A stretch of DNA of 64,000 bases, taken from positions 1 through 64,000 of the forward strand of contig CAYULW010000008.1 of assembly GCA_964445815.1 (NCBI GenBank), written 5' to 3'. The DNA is from CAYULW01 sp964445815. GTDB lineage: Bacteria > Bacteroidota > Bacteroidia > Flavobacteriales_E > Vicingaceae. The stretch's first letter is position 1; every line of letters begins with the position of its first letter. The notes beneath the pieces were generated by a model. That model saw only the letters and a program-made list of their open reading frames with translations. It made no database searches and was not told the origin of the DNA. Shown here piece by piece: positions 59,101 through 64,000 of the stretch. A program made the translations under genes and the position numbers.

Positions 59101-59882
59101 ATGATTTTGGAGACTATGGATATAATTCCAGAATAGTTCAAAGACCCAGTAGAGATCCTCTCAGTTTTAAATTTCCTTATCAATCTCCTTATACTGTATT
59201 TAATGGGAATCCTATATTCTTTGTTGATCCTACAGGACAAGCACCAGAACCTGGAGGCGGAGGTGAAGATGATAATGACGGTGGAGGAAAGACGAAGGAT
59301 CAGGATGAAATTAATCAGCAAGCAAGACAAGAGCAGGGATTTTCACCTGTTATGCCAAATCCGGGAAATGTAGATTTTAGTGATGATACTGATCGAAGAG
59401 TATTCCAACAAAAGAGTGAAATGGCATATGACAATCTAGAGACAATTAAAGATGGATTTGAGTTCGCGTCAGATGGTCTTTCTATGTTCCCTGGTTTTGC
59501 TTTGTTAAGTTTAGGTAAAAAGGGCTTTAAAGCTTTTAGAAAATATTTCTTAAGTAATGCAGATGAAGTTGTAGAAACTACTGCGAAATTCACTCAAAAA
59601 AATGCGGATGATTTAGTTGTTAAATTAAAGAACCAATATGGAGGAAATGTTACAGTCATGAAAGAGGGAAAACCTGTTTTTAGAGTGCATCAACCTAATA
59701 GTCATGGTAATCAAAATGCAACATTGACAAGATTTAATGAAAATGTTAACCCTCAAACCGGTAGAACATACTATAACCCAGAGACTAATGTATCAACATT
59801 TGATGCCAATGCATTTGATGTATTAAATCAAGCTAGTAATGGAGAAGGTGGGTATACTCTTGTAACAAGAGGAGGAAGATAA
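50181..59882 (+). CDS. giant RHS/YD-repeat polymorphic toxin
   Basis: A 3233-residue exported protein: signal peptide (about 1-34, ending NVQAQ), N-terminal beta domains (about 40-650), a Cys-containing region, long Asp- and Tyr-rich repeats, and the RHS core. YD motifs include TTYKYNADNQIIRSITPNGG near residue 1674 and YKYDQLNRIKSMQ near residue 2030. The core has YYVRDAQGNIMANYE (about 2193), YELKDHLGNVMATVSD (about 2700) and YDYYPFGMEI (about 2741). Two large insertions split this core: an acidic helical one (about 2205-2660) and a beta-rich one (about 2755-2950). The core closes with SYAYGFGGHERQDEVSGSGN and NPIFFVDPTGQ (about 3015-3020), after which a variable C-terminal domain (about 3021-3233) begins with a Gly/Asp linker. 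The C-terminal domain is the probable toxin; its fold is not recognised. An immunity candidate follows 12 bases later. Confidence 0.88.
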   Translation: MTTKTTHTLQIQAFKLLRLLPLLSVLFTLNVQAQHSDHVMQPIPIERPYSITELEDSTAGNQANIKITDIQTSSSTFDDLYYTVFVKLYYRTNDLSLPALLLPLDVQCTLKVYGTDFPGNTSDSLVKYDSLQISPYQDYAAQAYYFNKDNEVVSGLNLYDLDSAKLQLDLTQFNHLDSLVLANIYVELSVEIGRYFRDNVGSIDPELVTYDASDTSNSLKQNEAIVYWTHADQPASYELELLHIPSSDPSSVTNIDPDFSKNAIRVQTDKNYFPLNLFYTDGFLVVRGRVKRPIPNENKSALLDQYTYSTWSLPLDTTAYAVTSDNVLKIEHGTSSALKTMNWQLNTSHANESKRVDQINYFDGSNRSRQENVLTVNEDDETSIPASAEALPYQTRIISRESYYDHGGQKLIDVLPSPVSQSNDIAYQLGLNLMEGAKLVKEDYDSVYKTVNIIMDDTSKGAANYYSDSNGLIGTDSIINYLPDAKGYPYSRTEYLKDGSGRLKTLYGVGEEKAQNDTTATRYAYAKPTTSNLERLFGSNVGLANFYKKNISIDPNGIMQISYLDHKDRVVASAIDGIANSASNMYNIPFDTITLSDDLMRTGAEQYNSSNEAYELTYPIFVGSSSTYQFEYGFDINAYEECGGSICFDCRYELQFQILDENNTLVIDILDSIVEVDSNTCSDIYRIDTISYKANAQDTVLGNVVSVSLQAQRQYTIIKKLRFLKDRFELIADTYIDSLNCGLYDLNHFIELELDSAHFEKCQLDYAYENDDPCKEIEKGLRDDFIYPGGTFVQGATDGDTIPDFIYEKLMRVSGCHELDTITKIQFRYAFTGYYSLLEVPTFADFEYDFTDFLIHYHPTYCQLPLCREYNSEENLKYVKVLEMSNNLEQFERYLKKYQLMHDSIQLINHNTIIFKRNNDALIKDSISFIHFDTLLKKLIHDTLYTSFLDSFFYKSSDDGSSVYGIDSNFCYIKDYSEHHKNSLDSVYILSYFDGLAKGSSGNDTLKMYELADLITKVNDSALLWRNYRDLYLRARRAIIEDILATVVCFKPLYRDSVENYDTMLIIDNSLLKCIIDTAADYRFPPWNESSPGSGNYPNYAHFTHYRFEFDSLALAAAGADVDLANPNEQLPSFDTSAFYAKQLFAYLKTDSCVHPSDSAVFVDTLNAELLMCNPFQYLDTLLDSSLINCNIYEKNLASVLADLRNLTDSSGEAFYACIDTVLANPRYTCASFLTAHGDYITAMAASYPVPRVTDITQIDTDSSAQIIYRNWMNMKLGLNLSFWDYFEFASVCVLENDTNVFGDTVIWSDTGKVPAIRTAVIKYPDTNFFDLNSAQIYSLVDDSIASPYTVSATDLFGFGEVALDNNQYDLYYLEDGVSDFTTFLDTLNDLYNFLRLRDSTRFDIEDSLPTIFARRLPLLQYDSINETKDNNGFNLNDGISTNYLIDRAYQYANGTLWVRLLNASDSTYNNDVYFHYVPFNKAYFLSDLDSIDISRSAGNNTFDSISPVFDQEEMHYVKLWNYDLNAEMLVRSARPFGQAHKVNRMVLGPLQGRSFYPYPSSCEDLKYETALINAQVRYDAYLKAKRDTFIENYRNFCLNLADDKAFENQYLNMSYASTERQFTLYYYDQADNLVMTVPPAGVDLNFDYDSLTSVEIDNYRKNPLVDDIIPDHTKVTTYKYNADNQIIRSITPNGGTSLFWYDEAGRLLLSQNAKQEGTHKYSYTLYDELSRISETGVVKLDEFASLDWEEIHAILILDIHNSKAFNHTDTVLSKKRTDVVKTIYDTSILNAPAYDFSQNNLRNRVSTLAYYHSLDATADLTQWDYAIHYSYDPTGNVKTLVNDFYQDSTMVNVTHRFKRIDYDYDVISGNVLQVNYQTGKEDAFYHRYTYDAENKITAVSTSRDGVIWDNDADYDYYPHGALARTALGEHQVQGVDYAYTIEGHLKMINSAHKEADMGRDGEAGSTFAADVFGISLNYYDGDYTSIASTNQELIASYIGTGASDLYNGNIASISLHNVDESYGRVYKYDQLNRIKSMQEKEIDDSLKVWLGNHPEANSTFYDYDKNGNLTDLQRIDGESGNTMDDLIYNYNSNNDQLTYVDDAVNDTLFGNDIDQQSSGNYAYDDIGNLTLDVAEDICDIKWYPNGKVKRIVRSTPTRQKSNLYFEYDPLGNRVKKSVSFVENDTFYIRNTYYVRDAQGNIMANYEERDCNFYNAQDSIGQFYYQYSETYAYYTQAAIDSLNQDMILFFLDSNFSQKNELYDEAVLALQDIPGFRDTVFKYLDLQDYFSIYPAAKTRVIQNDAHPYVRYLYDSSQTFFLGMANYRNEAYIEYLIEKDSIDEFYDSLFVNYYDLYGPDTRVSNYYSMLKALMDYYSSDETAMNGLTDLVEDDLSDLLSAIEDSEEALDSLEAWIMDLEAGLGEEDLSFFEAELRRIKAFMLIHNYDSSDMASVFQNINLNTFYAAMEGGTDQVDYELSLILHHARACGYTTIDLEVLLPYNPLVAIDWYDNYTDDELLDFLLLKTSADSLIINAHEAWFENVNMAQEDIYFIDSVTAKTYVINALLAHSDSSQFTQAILALDSLTRDNLYQTESIEQLADYFDQFFSEKVLLQNYWYDTLSTALGRLLHITPWSYAQELETALGLDFGALSSCTPYEIYMLADQFIVYGSDRLGVMNATSRQVSKHSFRRTLGAKHYELKDHLGNVMATVSDKKIHPQELLTLGTQNIDTTSGYQAEVGSRYDYYPFGMEIQSRSGDFTSINYSTNITEVLYSGLLNDCGDYSLIDFVNTSDTIRCHLDTNVYGQSYIDSLRIDHYDTPWGGRHRFEWEMDFSIPNQLGTLDTAADYSIQFFVTCHGRRIFGVTPEAGEESIAGDPDATLNDIRFSDDKILTFNYSGKQLDSLATNGIISFQIRATWGVSGKPWDDFAIVNEMRVSQTTENSSVPLSMRMDESYAYGFGGHERQDEVSGSGNWYDFGDYGYNSRIVQRPSRDPLSFKFPYQSPYTVFNGNPIFFVDPTGQAPEPGGGGEDDNDGGGKTKDQDEINQQARQEQGFSPVMPNPGNVDFSDDTDRRVFQQKSEMAYDNLETIKDGFEFASDGLSMFPGFALLSLGKKGFKAFRKYFLSNADEVVETTAKFTQKNADDLVVKLKNQYGGNVTVMKEGKPVFRVHQPNSHGNQNATLTRFNENVNPQTGRTYYNPETNVSTFDANAFDVLNQASNGEGGYTLVTRGGR

Positions 59883-59894
59883 TAAAATTGAATT

Positions 59895-60386
59895 ATGGAT
59901 GTAATAGTAATTGGCATATTTAAGGAAGAAGAGAAAATTAAACTCGATCAAGCTGCTTCATTGATAAAGAATCTTAAGATAGAATGGGATTATGAGAACT
60001 ATAATATAGAGGCATATGAGGGGATTAAACTTATGGAAAGTCATTATGGACTTTATAAAACTGGAATATTAATTGAACCAAATGAAACTTTTACCTCTTA
60101 CCCTCTAATACATGAAATTTCAGAGAATGTTATAAAAAAAGGAGAAAGACCAAAACTACTTCGGTTCATTGATTCACTTGCTAATTCAGAATTGAATAAC
60201 ATGATTATTGCTTTCGCTGATGAATGGAGCCGAAAAACACTCGTTAGAATTGAAAATCACACCCTAGCAACTGTTGAAGCAAGACTTAATTCTGTTTTTG
60301 TATGGTGTGAGGAATATATTAATTTAGAAAGTAATTCTGAAATAAGAGGAGATGATCATCCTCTTCTGATAGAATTAGAAATATAA
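59895..60386 (+). CDS. probable immunity protein for the RHS C-terminal toxin
   Basis: A 163-residue acidic protein with no signal peptide or membrane span, 12 bases after the RHS gene stop. I recognise no family. Its place directly after the variable toxin end and its low-GC codon use are the standard features of an immunity gene. A cytoplasmic immunity protein suggests the toxin acts inside the cell. Residues such as Trp33, Tyr34-like aromatics and a Glu/Asp-rich C-terminus (SNSEIRGDDHPLLIELEI) could bind a basic toxin. Function is inferred from position. Confidence 0.65.
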   Translation: MDVIVIGIFKEEEKIKLDQAASLIKNLKIEWDYENYNIEAYEGIKLMESHYGLYKTGILIEPNETFTSYPLIHEISENVIKKGERPKLLRFIDSLANSELNNMIIAFADEWSRKTLVRIENHTLATVEARLNSVFVWCEEYINLESNSEIRGDDHPLLIELEI

Positions 60387-60401
60387 TATTTTAATCAATA
60401 A

Positions 60402-60464
60402 ATCAGGGTAAGAACTATTGGTGAGACTGGTGCCTTCGATACATTTATTACTTATCAATTATGA
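60402..60464 (+). pseudogene. remnant tail of a displaced toxin
   Basis: In the frame ending at the TGA of 60462-60464 a 20-codon stretch follows an in-frame stop at 60399 and reads IRVRTIGETGAFDTFITYQL. The stop overlaps the next ATG as ATGA (60461-60464), the coupling common for toxin and immunity genes. The piece has no start codon and no upstream RHS core, so it is best read as the last residues of an older toxin left behind with its immunity gene. The stretch is short, so chance cannot be excluded. Confidence 0.4.
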
Positions 60465-60898
60465 ACAGGTTATTAATTAAAAATATTGATAAACTAAACG
60501 CAATTCTGGTTGATTCAAAAATTTTGGAGTGTCATAGACTATTCTTGGATTATGAAAATGAATCAGTTCCGGAAGATATTAAAGATCAAGTATTAGATGG
60601 AAACACCTATTTGAAACTTTCTAATGGTACAACATTAGCCTTCTTTGCTATGTCTGAAGAGTTCACAATTGAGTATGATGTTTTGGACTATAAAAACCTT
60701 CCTACTGAATCTATTAATGTATCAGGAAATTCATATTGGGAGAAAAGGATAGGAAAAAAGATATTGGATGTAGAGCTTCTATTAGGAATTAAGTCACATC
60801 CTTTCGGGATTAAATTAATACTAGAGGATGATTTAGAAGTGAAGCTAGAATATATTTCAGAGAATGAGTTTACATTTGATGCTCTTATCATTGGCTAA
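60461..60898 (+). CDS. second immunity candidate, probably orphaned
   Basis: A 145-residue acidic protein, no signal peptide, no named family. It has a core of LKLSNGTTLAFFAMSEEFTIEYDVL and a late segment SHPFGIKLILEDDLEVKLEYIS, reminiscent of small immunity-type proteins that sit after polymorphic toxins. The start overlaps the stop of the short toxin remnant (ATGA). There is no intact toxin gene directly before it, so it may protect against a toxin type now lost here but kept by relatives. Confidence 0.55.
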   Translation: MNRLLIKNIDKLNAILVDSKILECHRLFLDYENESVPEDIKDQVLDGNTYLKLSNGTTLAFFAMSEEFTIEYDVLDYKNLPTESINVSGNSYWEKRIGKKILDVELLLGIKSHPFGIKLILEDDLEVKLEYISENEFTFDALIIG

Positions 60899-60946
60899 TC
60901 GTTGGGTTTCTATAAAAAGTTCGATGGAAAGTAAATAAGCAAGGTC

Positions 60947-61870
60947 TTGAAAATTAAACAAATACAAAAATTTTCAGGCTTAGATGCTTATGCTTATGGC
61001 TTTAACGGTATGGAACGAGACGATGAAGTTAGTGGAAGTGGTAACCATATTGACTTTGGAGCCAGAGGATATGATTCAAGGAGAGGACAATGGTGGACAA
61101 TAGATCCTCAAGCTAAAAAGCAACCAGGATGGTCTCCTTATAAAGCATTCTTAAATAATCCAATTTTATACGTTGATCCTGACGGGGAAACAGAATATAT
61201 AACCATAATAACAGAGAATAAGAAAACTGGAGAAACATCTATAGAATTCACTAAAGCTGATAGGGTGATGACAGATGGGAAGAAACATATTATGAATGTT
61301 ATGGGAGTTGATATAGCAGGGTTCAATAACTACTACTATGATTACGCAACGACAACTTTGAGGACTGTCGGAACAGACGGAAGTGTGACTGAATCGACCA
61401 GAACGGATATCCTTTACTCAAATGGAGTTAAAGACAAAGATGTTGTATTTATGAATGGAAGTGATTATGGTGATACGAAGAGAGAAACTTGGGAATTTTT
61501 TGGTGGACATAATGATGGAGGACTACTTGTATTTGGATCAGGAGCAGATAATCAAAATTCAATAGGGCCTAAAGTAAGAATGCCATGGGGTAATTTTGAT
61601 TTTGACGAGTTTAGTTCAATTATGGGCAAAGTAAACACTGCAATGAAATCAAAGAAGGATTATAATCTGAATAAAAAGTTTGAATTTCCTGCTATTAAAG
61701 CTACATCATTGCTTAATAAGGTTAAAAGTTTAGTTGAATATAGTAATGAACACAGGGAGAATTGGGTTACTTGTCCTACTTGTAGCAAAACTGATAGCTC
61801 TCACATCGATGATTTGCATGGTGCAGGTACTTTCGATAGTTTAAAAACAGAAGCTGAAGAAGGACAATGA
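60947..61870 (+). CDS. orphan RHS core fragment with alternative toxin domain
   Basis: A 307-residue frame that begins near a TTG and carries only the end of the RHS core: DAYAYGFNGMERDDEVSGSGN, the arm GYDSRRGQWWTIDP, and SPYKAFLNNPILYVDPDGE, followed by a different C-terminal domain (about 75-307). That domain includes ETWEFFGGHNDGGLLVFGSG, KVRMPWGNFDFDEFSS and a C-terminal Cys pair with His (VTCPTCSKTDSSHIDDLHG). It is not similar to the main RHS toxin end. No signal peptide or upstream RHS body exists, so it is an orphan cassette: probably silent unless recombination joins it to the main gene. A four-base overlap links it to the lipoprotein gene downstream. Whether the TTG is a real start is unknown. 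Confidence 0.7.
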   Translation: MKIKQIQKFSGLDAYAYGFNGMERDDEVSGSGNHIDFGARGYDSRRGQWWTIDPQAKKQPGWSPYKAFLNNPILYVDPDGETEYITIITENKKTGETSIEFTKADRVMTDGKKHIMNVMGVDIAGFNNYYYDYATTTLRTVGTDGSVTESTRTDILYSNGVKDKDVVFMNGSDYGDTKRETWEFFGGHNDGGLLVFGSGADNQNSIGPKVRMPWGNFDFDEFSSIMGKVNTAMKSKKDYNLNKKFEFPAIKATSLLNKVKSLVEYSNEHRENWVTCPTCSKTDSSHIDDLHGAGTFDSLKTEAEEGQ

Positions 61871-62568
61871 TTTACTATAGAGTTCTAAGCTATTTATTCG
61901 TTATACTCTTATTGTTTTCTTGTGATGATGTGAATCGCAAGAAAGAATTATCCTTAACTGATAAAAACAATGTTGAGATAAGCGTTAAAGACGGTATAAA
62001 TGAAACTTATCATGAGAATGGAAGTCTAAGGTCATCTGTTAAATATCGAAAAGGAAAGAAGCAGGGAATAGAAGAAGTTTTTTATAGCAATGGAGTTATA
62101 AAAGAGAGACTACATTATTTGAATGGATTTATGTTCGGAGATCAATATTGGTATGATACATTAGGGGTACCTATATTATATCAATTTCATAATATTGAAG
62201 GTATCTCCGTCTTTAAGTTGGATTTAACAAGTTTGGAGAGTTTTGGTAATCCTATCTATCATATTTATAATAGAAATAACTTAACAGTTGGAGATACACT
62301 TGAATCTCTTTTTTATTTAGCGATTCCAAAAGGAAGTAATCACGAATTTTCATGTAGGGTAATTGATGAATCTTTAGAAAGCAATTCAATTGAAAATGTT
62401 GACGTTGAATCTTCATATAAAAAATTGAAGTATGCTAATGTTTACTCTATAGATAAGCAATTTGAGAAAAGTGGGATATTTAAAATTGAGACAAGACTAA
62501 GTTTCTCAGATTCATTAAACTTATATCATGTTTCTGATTCAGCTTCATTTCAAGTAAAAATAAAATAA
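61867..62568 (+). CDS. lipoprotein with YwqK/MORN-like repeats, probable immunity protein
   Basis: A 233-residue lipoprotein: leader with lipobox (LLLFSC, Cys near residue 19). Two MORN-variant/YwqK-type repeats follow: YHENGSLRSSVKYRKGKKQGIEEVF is one (about 57-80) and YSNGVIKERLHYLNGFMFGDQYWY the next. The YwqK family is listed as toxin-antitoxin antitoxin. The C-terminal half (about 110-233) is beta-rich and unnamed. The ATG overlaps the orphan toxin cassette stop by four bases (ATGA). Because it is a lipoprotein, its toxin may act in the periplasm or at the membrane, unlike the first pair. Confidence 0.65.
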   Translation: MIYYRVLSYLFVILLLFSCDDVNRKKELSLTDKNNVEISVKDGINETYHENGSLRSSVKYRKGKKQGIEEVFYSNGVIKERLHYLNGFMFGDQYWYDTLGVPILYQFHNIEGISVFKLDLTSLESFGNPIYHIYNRNNLTVGDTLESLFYLAIPKGSNHEFSCRVIDESLESNSIENVDVESSYKKLKYANVYSIDKQFEKSGIFKIETRLSFSDSLNLYHVSDSASFQVKIK

Positions 62569-62572
62569 TTGT

Positions 62573-63451
62573 CTATAAAAAAACTAAGTCGTTTTTTTCA
62601 AGGCTTTTTCCGTTGAAAAACATAGTTGCAGAGGTGCCACCCTTTTCGGCATGAATATGTAAATGTGGAGCTGTGCTTTGACCTGAATTTCCAACCAACC
62701 CTAAATAATCACCCTCTTTGACAAGATCTCCGACTTGAACAGATATAGTACCTTTTTTAAGATGCGCAATAGTAATATTAAATTCCATGTGAGAAATTTT
62801 GATGAGATTAGGACTTTCTGACAAAGTGTTATTGAACTCACCAGGTTCATGGTCATTATTGTTGTTATCTATTTTTGTAATTACCCCATTACAAGGACTA
62901 AAAATACTATCACCAAAAATCAAAAATTGATTGTTACTAGTGCCTTTCAAAGTAATGTTTTTTAGAGGGCTTCCTAAATAATTGATTTTACTTATATCAA
63001 TAGCTTGCCTTTCTTTTACATCTCTACTCATATGATAATTTGAATAATGAGTTTTCCCTCCCTCTGTTATAACGTAAGTGCCATTTTTTAGAGGAAATAG
63101 TAAATCAATCCTTGTTTGAGTATAAATAGAAGGTTCACTAATTTCAAAAATATAACCGATAAACAAGGATAAAACTAAACCTTTTGGAATGTCAATTAAT
63201 GGCTTGAATTTTAGATTGAGTTTACTGAAATTAAGAAATGTCTTGACCCATAAAATTGCCAATAAAACTATAAATACATACCTTAAATAATATGTATAAT
63301 GTCCAATCCAATTGTTTATTTGATATACAATTAAGGTATAGGCAGAAACGATTGATAAGTTTAATAATGTCGAAATTTTTGACTTTTGTCTTATTATAGT
63401 TGCAACAACTAAAAGCGGTAAGCCAAAATAAAATGGATTAAAAAAACTCAT
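62573..63451 (-). CDS. membrane-anchored M23-family metallopeptidase
   Basis: A 292-residue protein with three or more membrane spans in its first 130 residues (FGLPLLVVATIIRQ, YYLRYVFIVLLAILWV, GLVLSLFIGYIFEI) and a C-terminal M23 (LytM/LysM-endopeptidase-type) domain. The zinc-binding HxH is present in APHLHIHAEKGG, the core VGDLVKEGDYLGLVGNSGQS is typical, and HMSRDVKERQAIDI contains the expected upstream His and Asp. M23 enzymes cut peptidoglycan cross-links, but membrane-bound members may be regulators. The ATG at 63451 overlaps the stop of the preceding small gene (TAATG). It converges on the toxin-linked lipoprotein gene with a gap of only four bases. Confidence 0.8.
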   Translation of the reverse strand: MSFFNPFYFGLPLLVVATIIRQKSKISTLLNLSIVSAYTLIVYQINNWIGHYTYYLRYVFIVLLAILWVKTFLNFSKLNLKFKPLIDIPKGLVLSLFIGYIFEISEPSIYTQTRIDLLFPLKNGTYVITEGGKTHYSNYHMSRDVKERQAIDISKINYLGSPLKNITLKGTSNNQFLIFGDSIFSPCNGVITKIDNNNNDHEPGEFNNTLSESPNLIKISHMEFNITIAHLKKGTISVQVGDLVKEGDYLGLVGNSGQSTAPHLHIHAEKGGTSATMFFNGKSLEKNDLVFL

Positions 63452-63705
63452 TACGATCTCATTAAGTAATCTAGATTGATGCTGTTTAAATAACCATCCC
63501 AATCCTCTTCCTGATGAATTGCTTTCACATCTTTGATTGAATTGTCCTTAACAGAATAATAGACTTCCACATAAAAATTAAAGAGGTGATAAATGGCAAT
63601 CGTGAATTTATTATAGATCACTCTGTCATCCACAAAGACAGCATTTTTCCAGAGGACATCGGCACGGTCATTCAAAGGGAGTTTTATGTATTCTTCTATA
63701 TTCAC
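63451..63705 (-). CDS. small protein of unknown function upstream of the M23 gene
   Basis: An 84-residue protein (MNIEEYIKLPLNDRADVLWKN, GTG start at 63705). It is rich in Tyr, Asp and Val with no signal peptide, perhaps a small alpha/beta domain. The pattern is like short proteins of the form ...YILFNFYVEVYY..., but I cannot name a family. It shares a TAATG junction with the M23 gene, so the two are translationally coupled and probably act together. Confidence 0.6.
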   Translation of the reverse strand: MNIEEYIKLPLNDRADVLWKNAVFVDDRVIYNKFTIAIYHLFNFYVEVYYSVKDNSIKDVKAIHQEEDWDGYLNSINLDYLMRS

Positions 63706-63739
63706 GAAATTGAAATTATGAAATTCCTACCTTTCAGAA

Positions 63740-63883
63740 ATGGATAATTATGAAAAGAATCTGAAAAGCAGATTCAAAGGCAATCTTGCCTTAGCTGCAA
63801 TTGTTTTGGTGATTGTCGGGATCTATTCTTTGATTGAGAATTGGGAAGAAGTAATTACCAGAGTAACAGAATTATTCAAATAG
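63740..63883 (+). CDS. 47-residue single-span membrane protein
   Basis: A small plus-strand frame encodes 47 residues: basic N-terminus (MDNYEKNLKSRFKGN), one membrane span (LALAAIVLVIVGIYSL) and an acidic tail (ENWEEVITRVTELFK), which suggests an inner-membrane microprotein. It starts about 35 bases upstream of the divergent 84-residue gene start. No function is assigned. The clean hydrophobic profile makes it more credible than a random frame. Confidence 0.5.
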   Translation: MDNYEKNLKSRFKGNLALAAIVLVIVGIYSLIENWEEVITRVTELFK

Positions 63884-63983
63884 AAGAAGAAAGAAAACAC
63901 CCTTTGTAAACAAGCTCCAGAAATGTTTTGAAAATCTTTAAACAGAAGATTTATCAAAATCTATTCTGACCATTCCCGAAAAA

Positions 63984-64000
63984 GCCTTCTTAAAGAAGGC
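63984..64000. terminator. hairpin at window edge, possible terminator
   Basis: GCCTTCT (63984-63990) pairs with AGAAGGC (63994-64000) around a three-base loop. The sequence after it is outside the window, so a T-run cannot be checked. Confidence 0.35.

Noticed and set aside
43165..59882. Possibility that the two giant genes form one split reading frame caused by a frameshift
   Set aside because: Each has its own start and a clear Sec signal peptide, the first ends in a normal stop, and the gap is two bases, which fits two coupled genes.
50181..59882. T9SS sorting domain at the end of the RHS protein
   Set aside because: The C-terminus (about 213 residues) has no YPNP-type motif or the typical last strands. 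It has a toxin-like variable end instead.
1..64000. CRISPR arrays, insertion sequences, rRNA operons or replication origin
   Set aside because: I saw no regular repeat-spacer array, no transposase frame, no rRNA sequence and no DnaA-box cluster. RHS mobility is proposed only through recombination of cassettes.

Overview
The window is a chromosomal segment from a member of the Bacteroidota, most likely a Flavobacteriia-like gliding or T9SS-equipped bacterium. The evidence is: several secreted proteins ending in type A C-terminal sorting domains for the type IX secretion system, a GldI-like FKBP lipoprotein, a tRNA-tuf-tRNA-secE-nusG gene order, DUF3467 and DUF2807 proteins, TAnnTTTG-type promoter sequence, and few obvious Shine-Dalgarno sites. 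By eye the DNA is AT-rich. Genus or species cannot be assigned from sequence reading alone.

Region 1 (1-13188, + strand) is the core translation and transcription block: tRNA-Gly(TCC, partial), tRNA-Thr(GGT), tuf, tRNA-Trp(CCA), secE, nusG, rplK, rplA, rplJ, rplL, a large intercistronic hairpin, rpoB, rpoC, a terminator and a small DUF3467 gene. Region 2 (13200-19793, - strand) holds a multi-spanning membrane protein, a patatin-like phospholipase with a C-terminal outer-membrane domain, a leaderless BtuF/FecB-like binding protein, a cystathionine beta-synthase with CBS domains and an FtsX/LolE-type permease. Region 3 (19825-27384) has a NamZ-type exo-muramidase lipoprotein, a GSGD-repeat DUF2807 protein, a two-component system (OmpR-type regulator plus sensor kinase), and, divergent from the kinase, two overlapping T9SS cargo genes and a DUF5694-like lipoprotein. 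The divergent promoter carries helically phased TTAAC repeats resembling PhoP boxes. Region 4 (27407-33281) holds uppP, an nrnA-like DHH phosphoesterase translationally coupled to three tandem FKBP-type lipoproteins, then a flavoprotein of the SthA/Lpd family that has lost both redox cysteines.

Region 5 (33412-38908) contains two more T9SS cargo proteins, one about 1567 aa with alternating MAM-like and CARDB/Ig-like modules. After a 389-bp gap with a striking nested inverted repeat comes Region 6 (39298-62568), the most unusual part. It is a polymorphic-toxin (RHS) locus: a divergently oriented outer-membrane beta-barrel-like protein, a secreted FN3-like protein, a 2337-aa SpvB/TcB-like shell protein, and a 3233-aa RHS protein with two large insertions in its conserved core and a variable C-terminal toxin. 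Downstream lie an immunity candidate, a small toxin-tail remnant overlapping a second immunity candidate, and an orphan RHS-core/toxin cassette that overlaps a YwqK-like lipoprotein immunity candidate. No T9SS sorting domain is visible on the toxin proteins, so export may use the linked barrel or an unknown route.

Region 7 (62573-64000) has a membrane-anchored M23 peptidase with a small upstream partner, a 47-aa single-span membrane protein and a hairpin cut by the window end.
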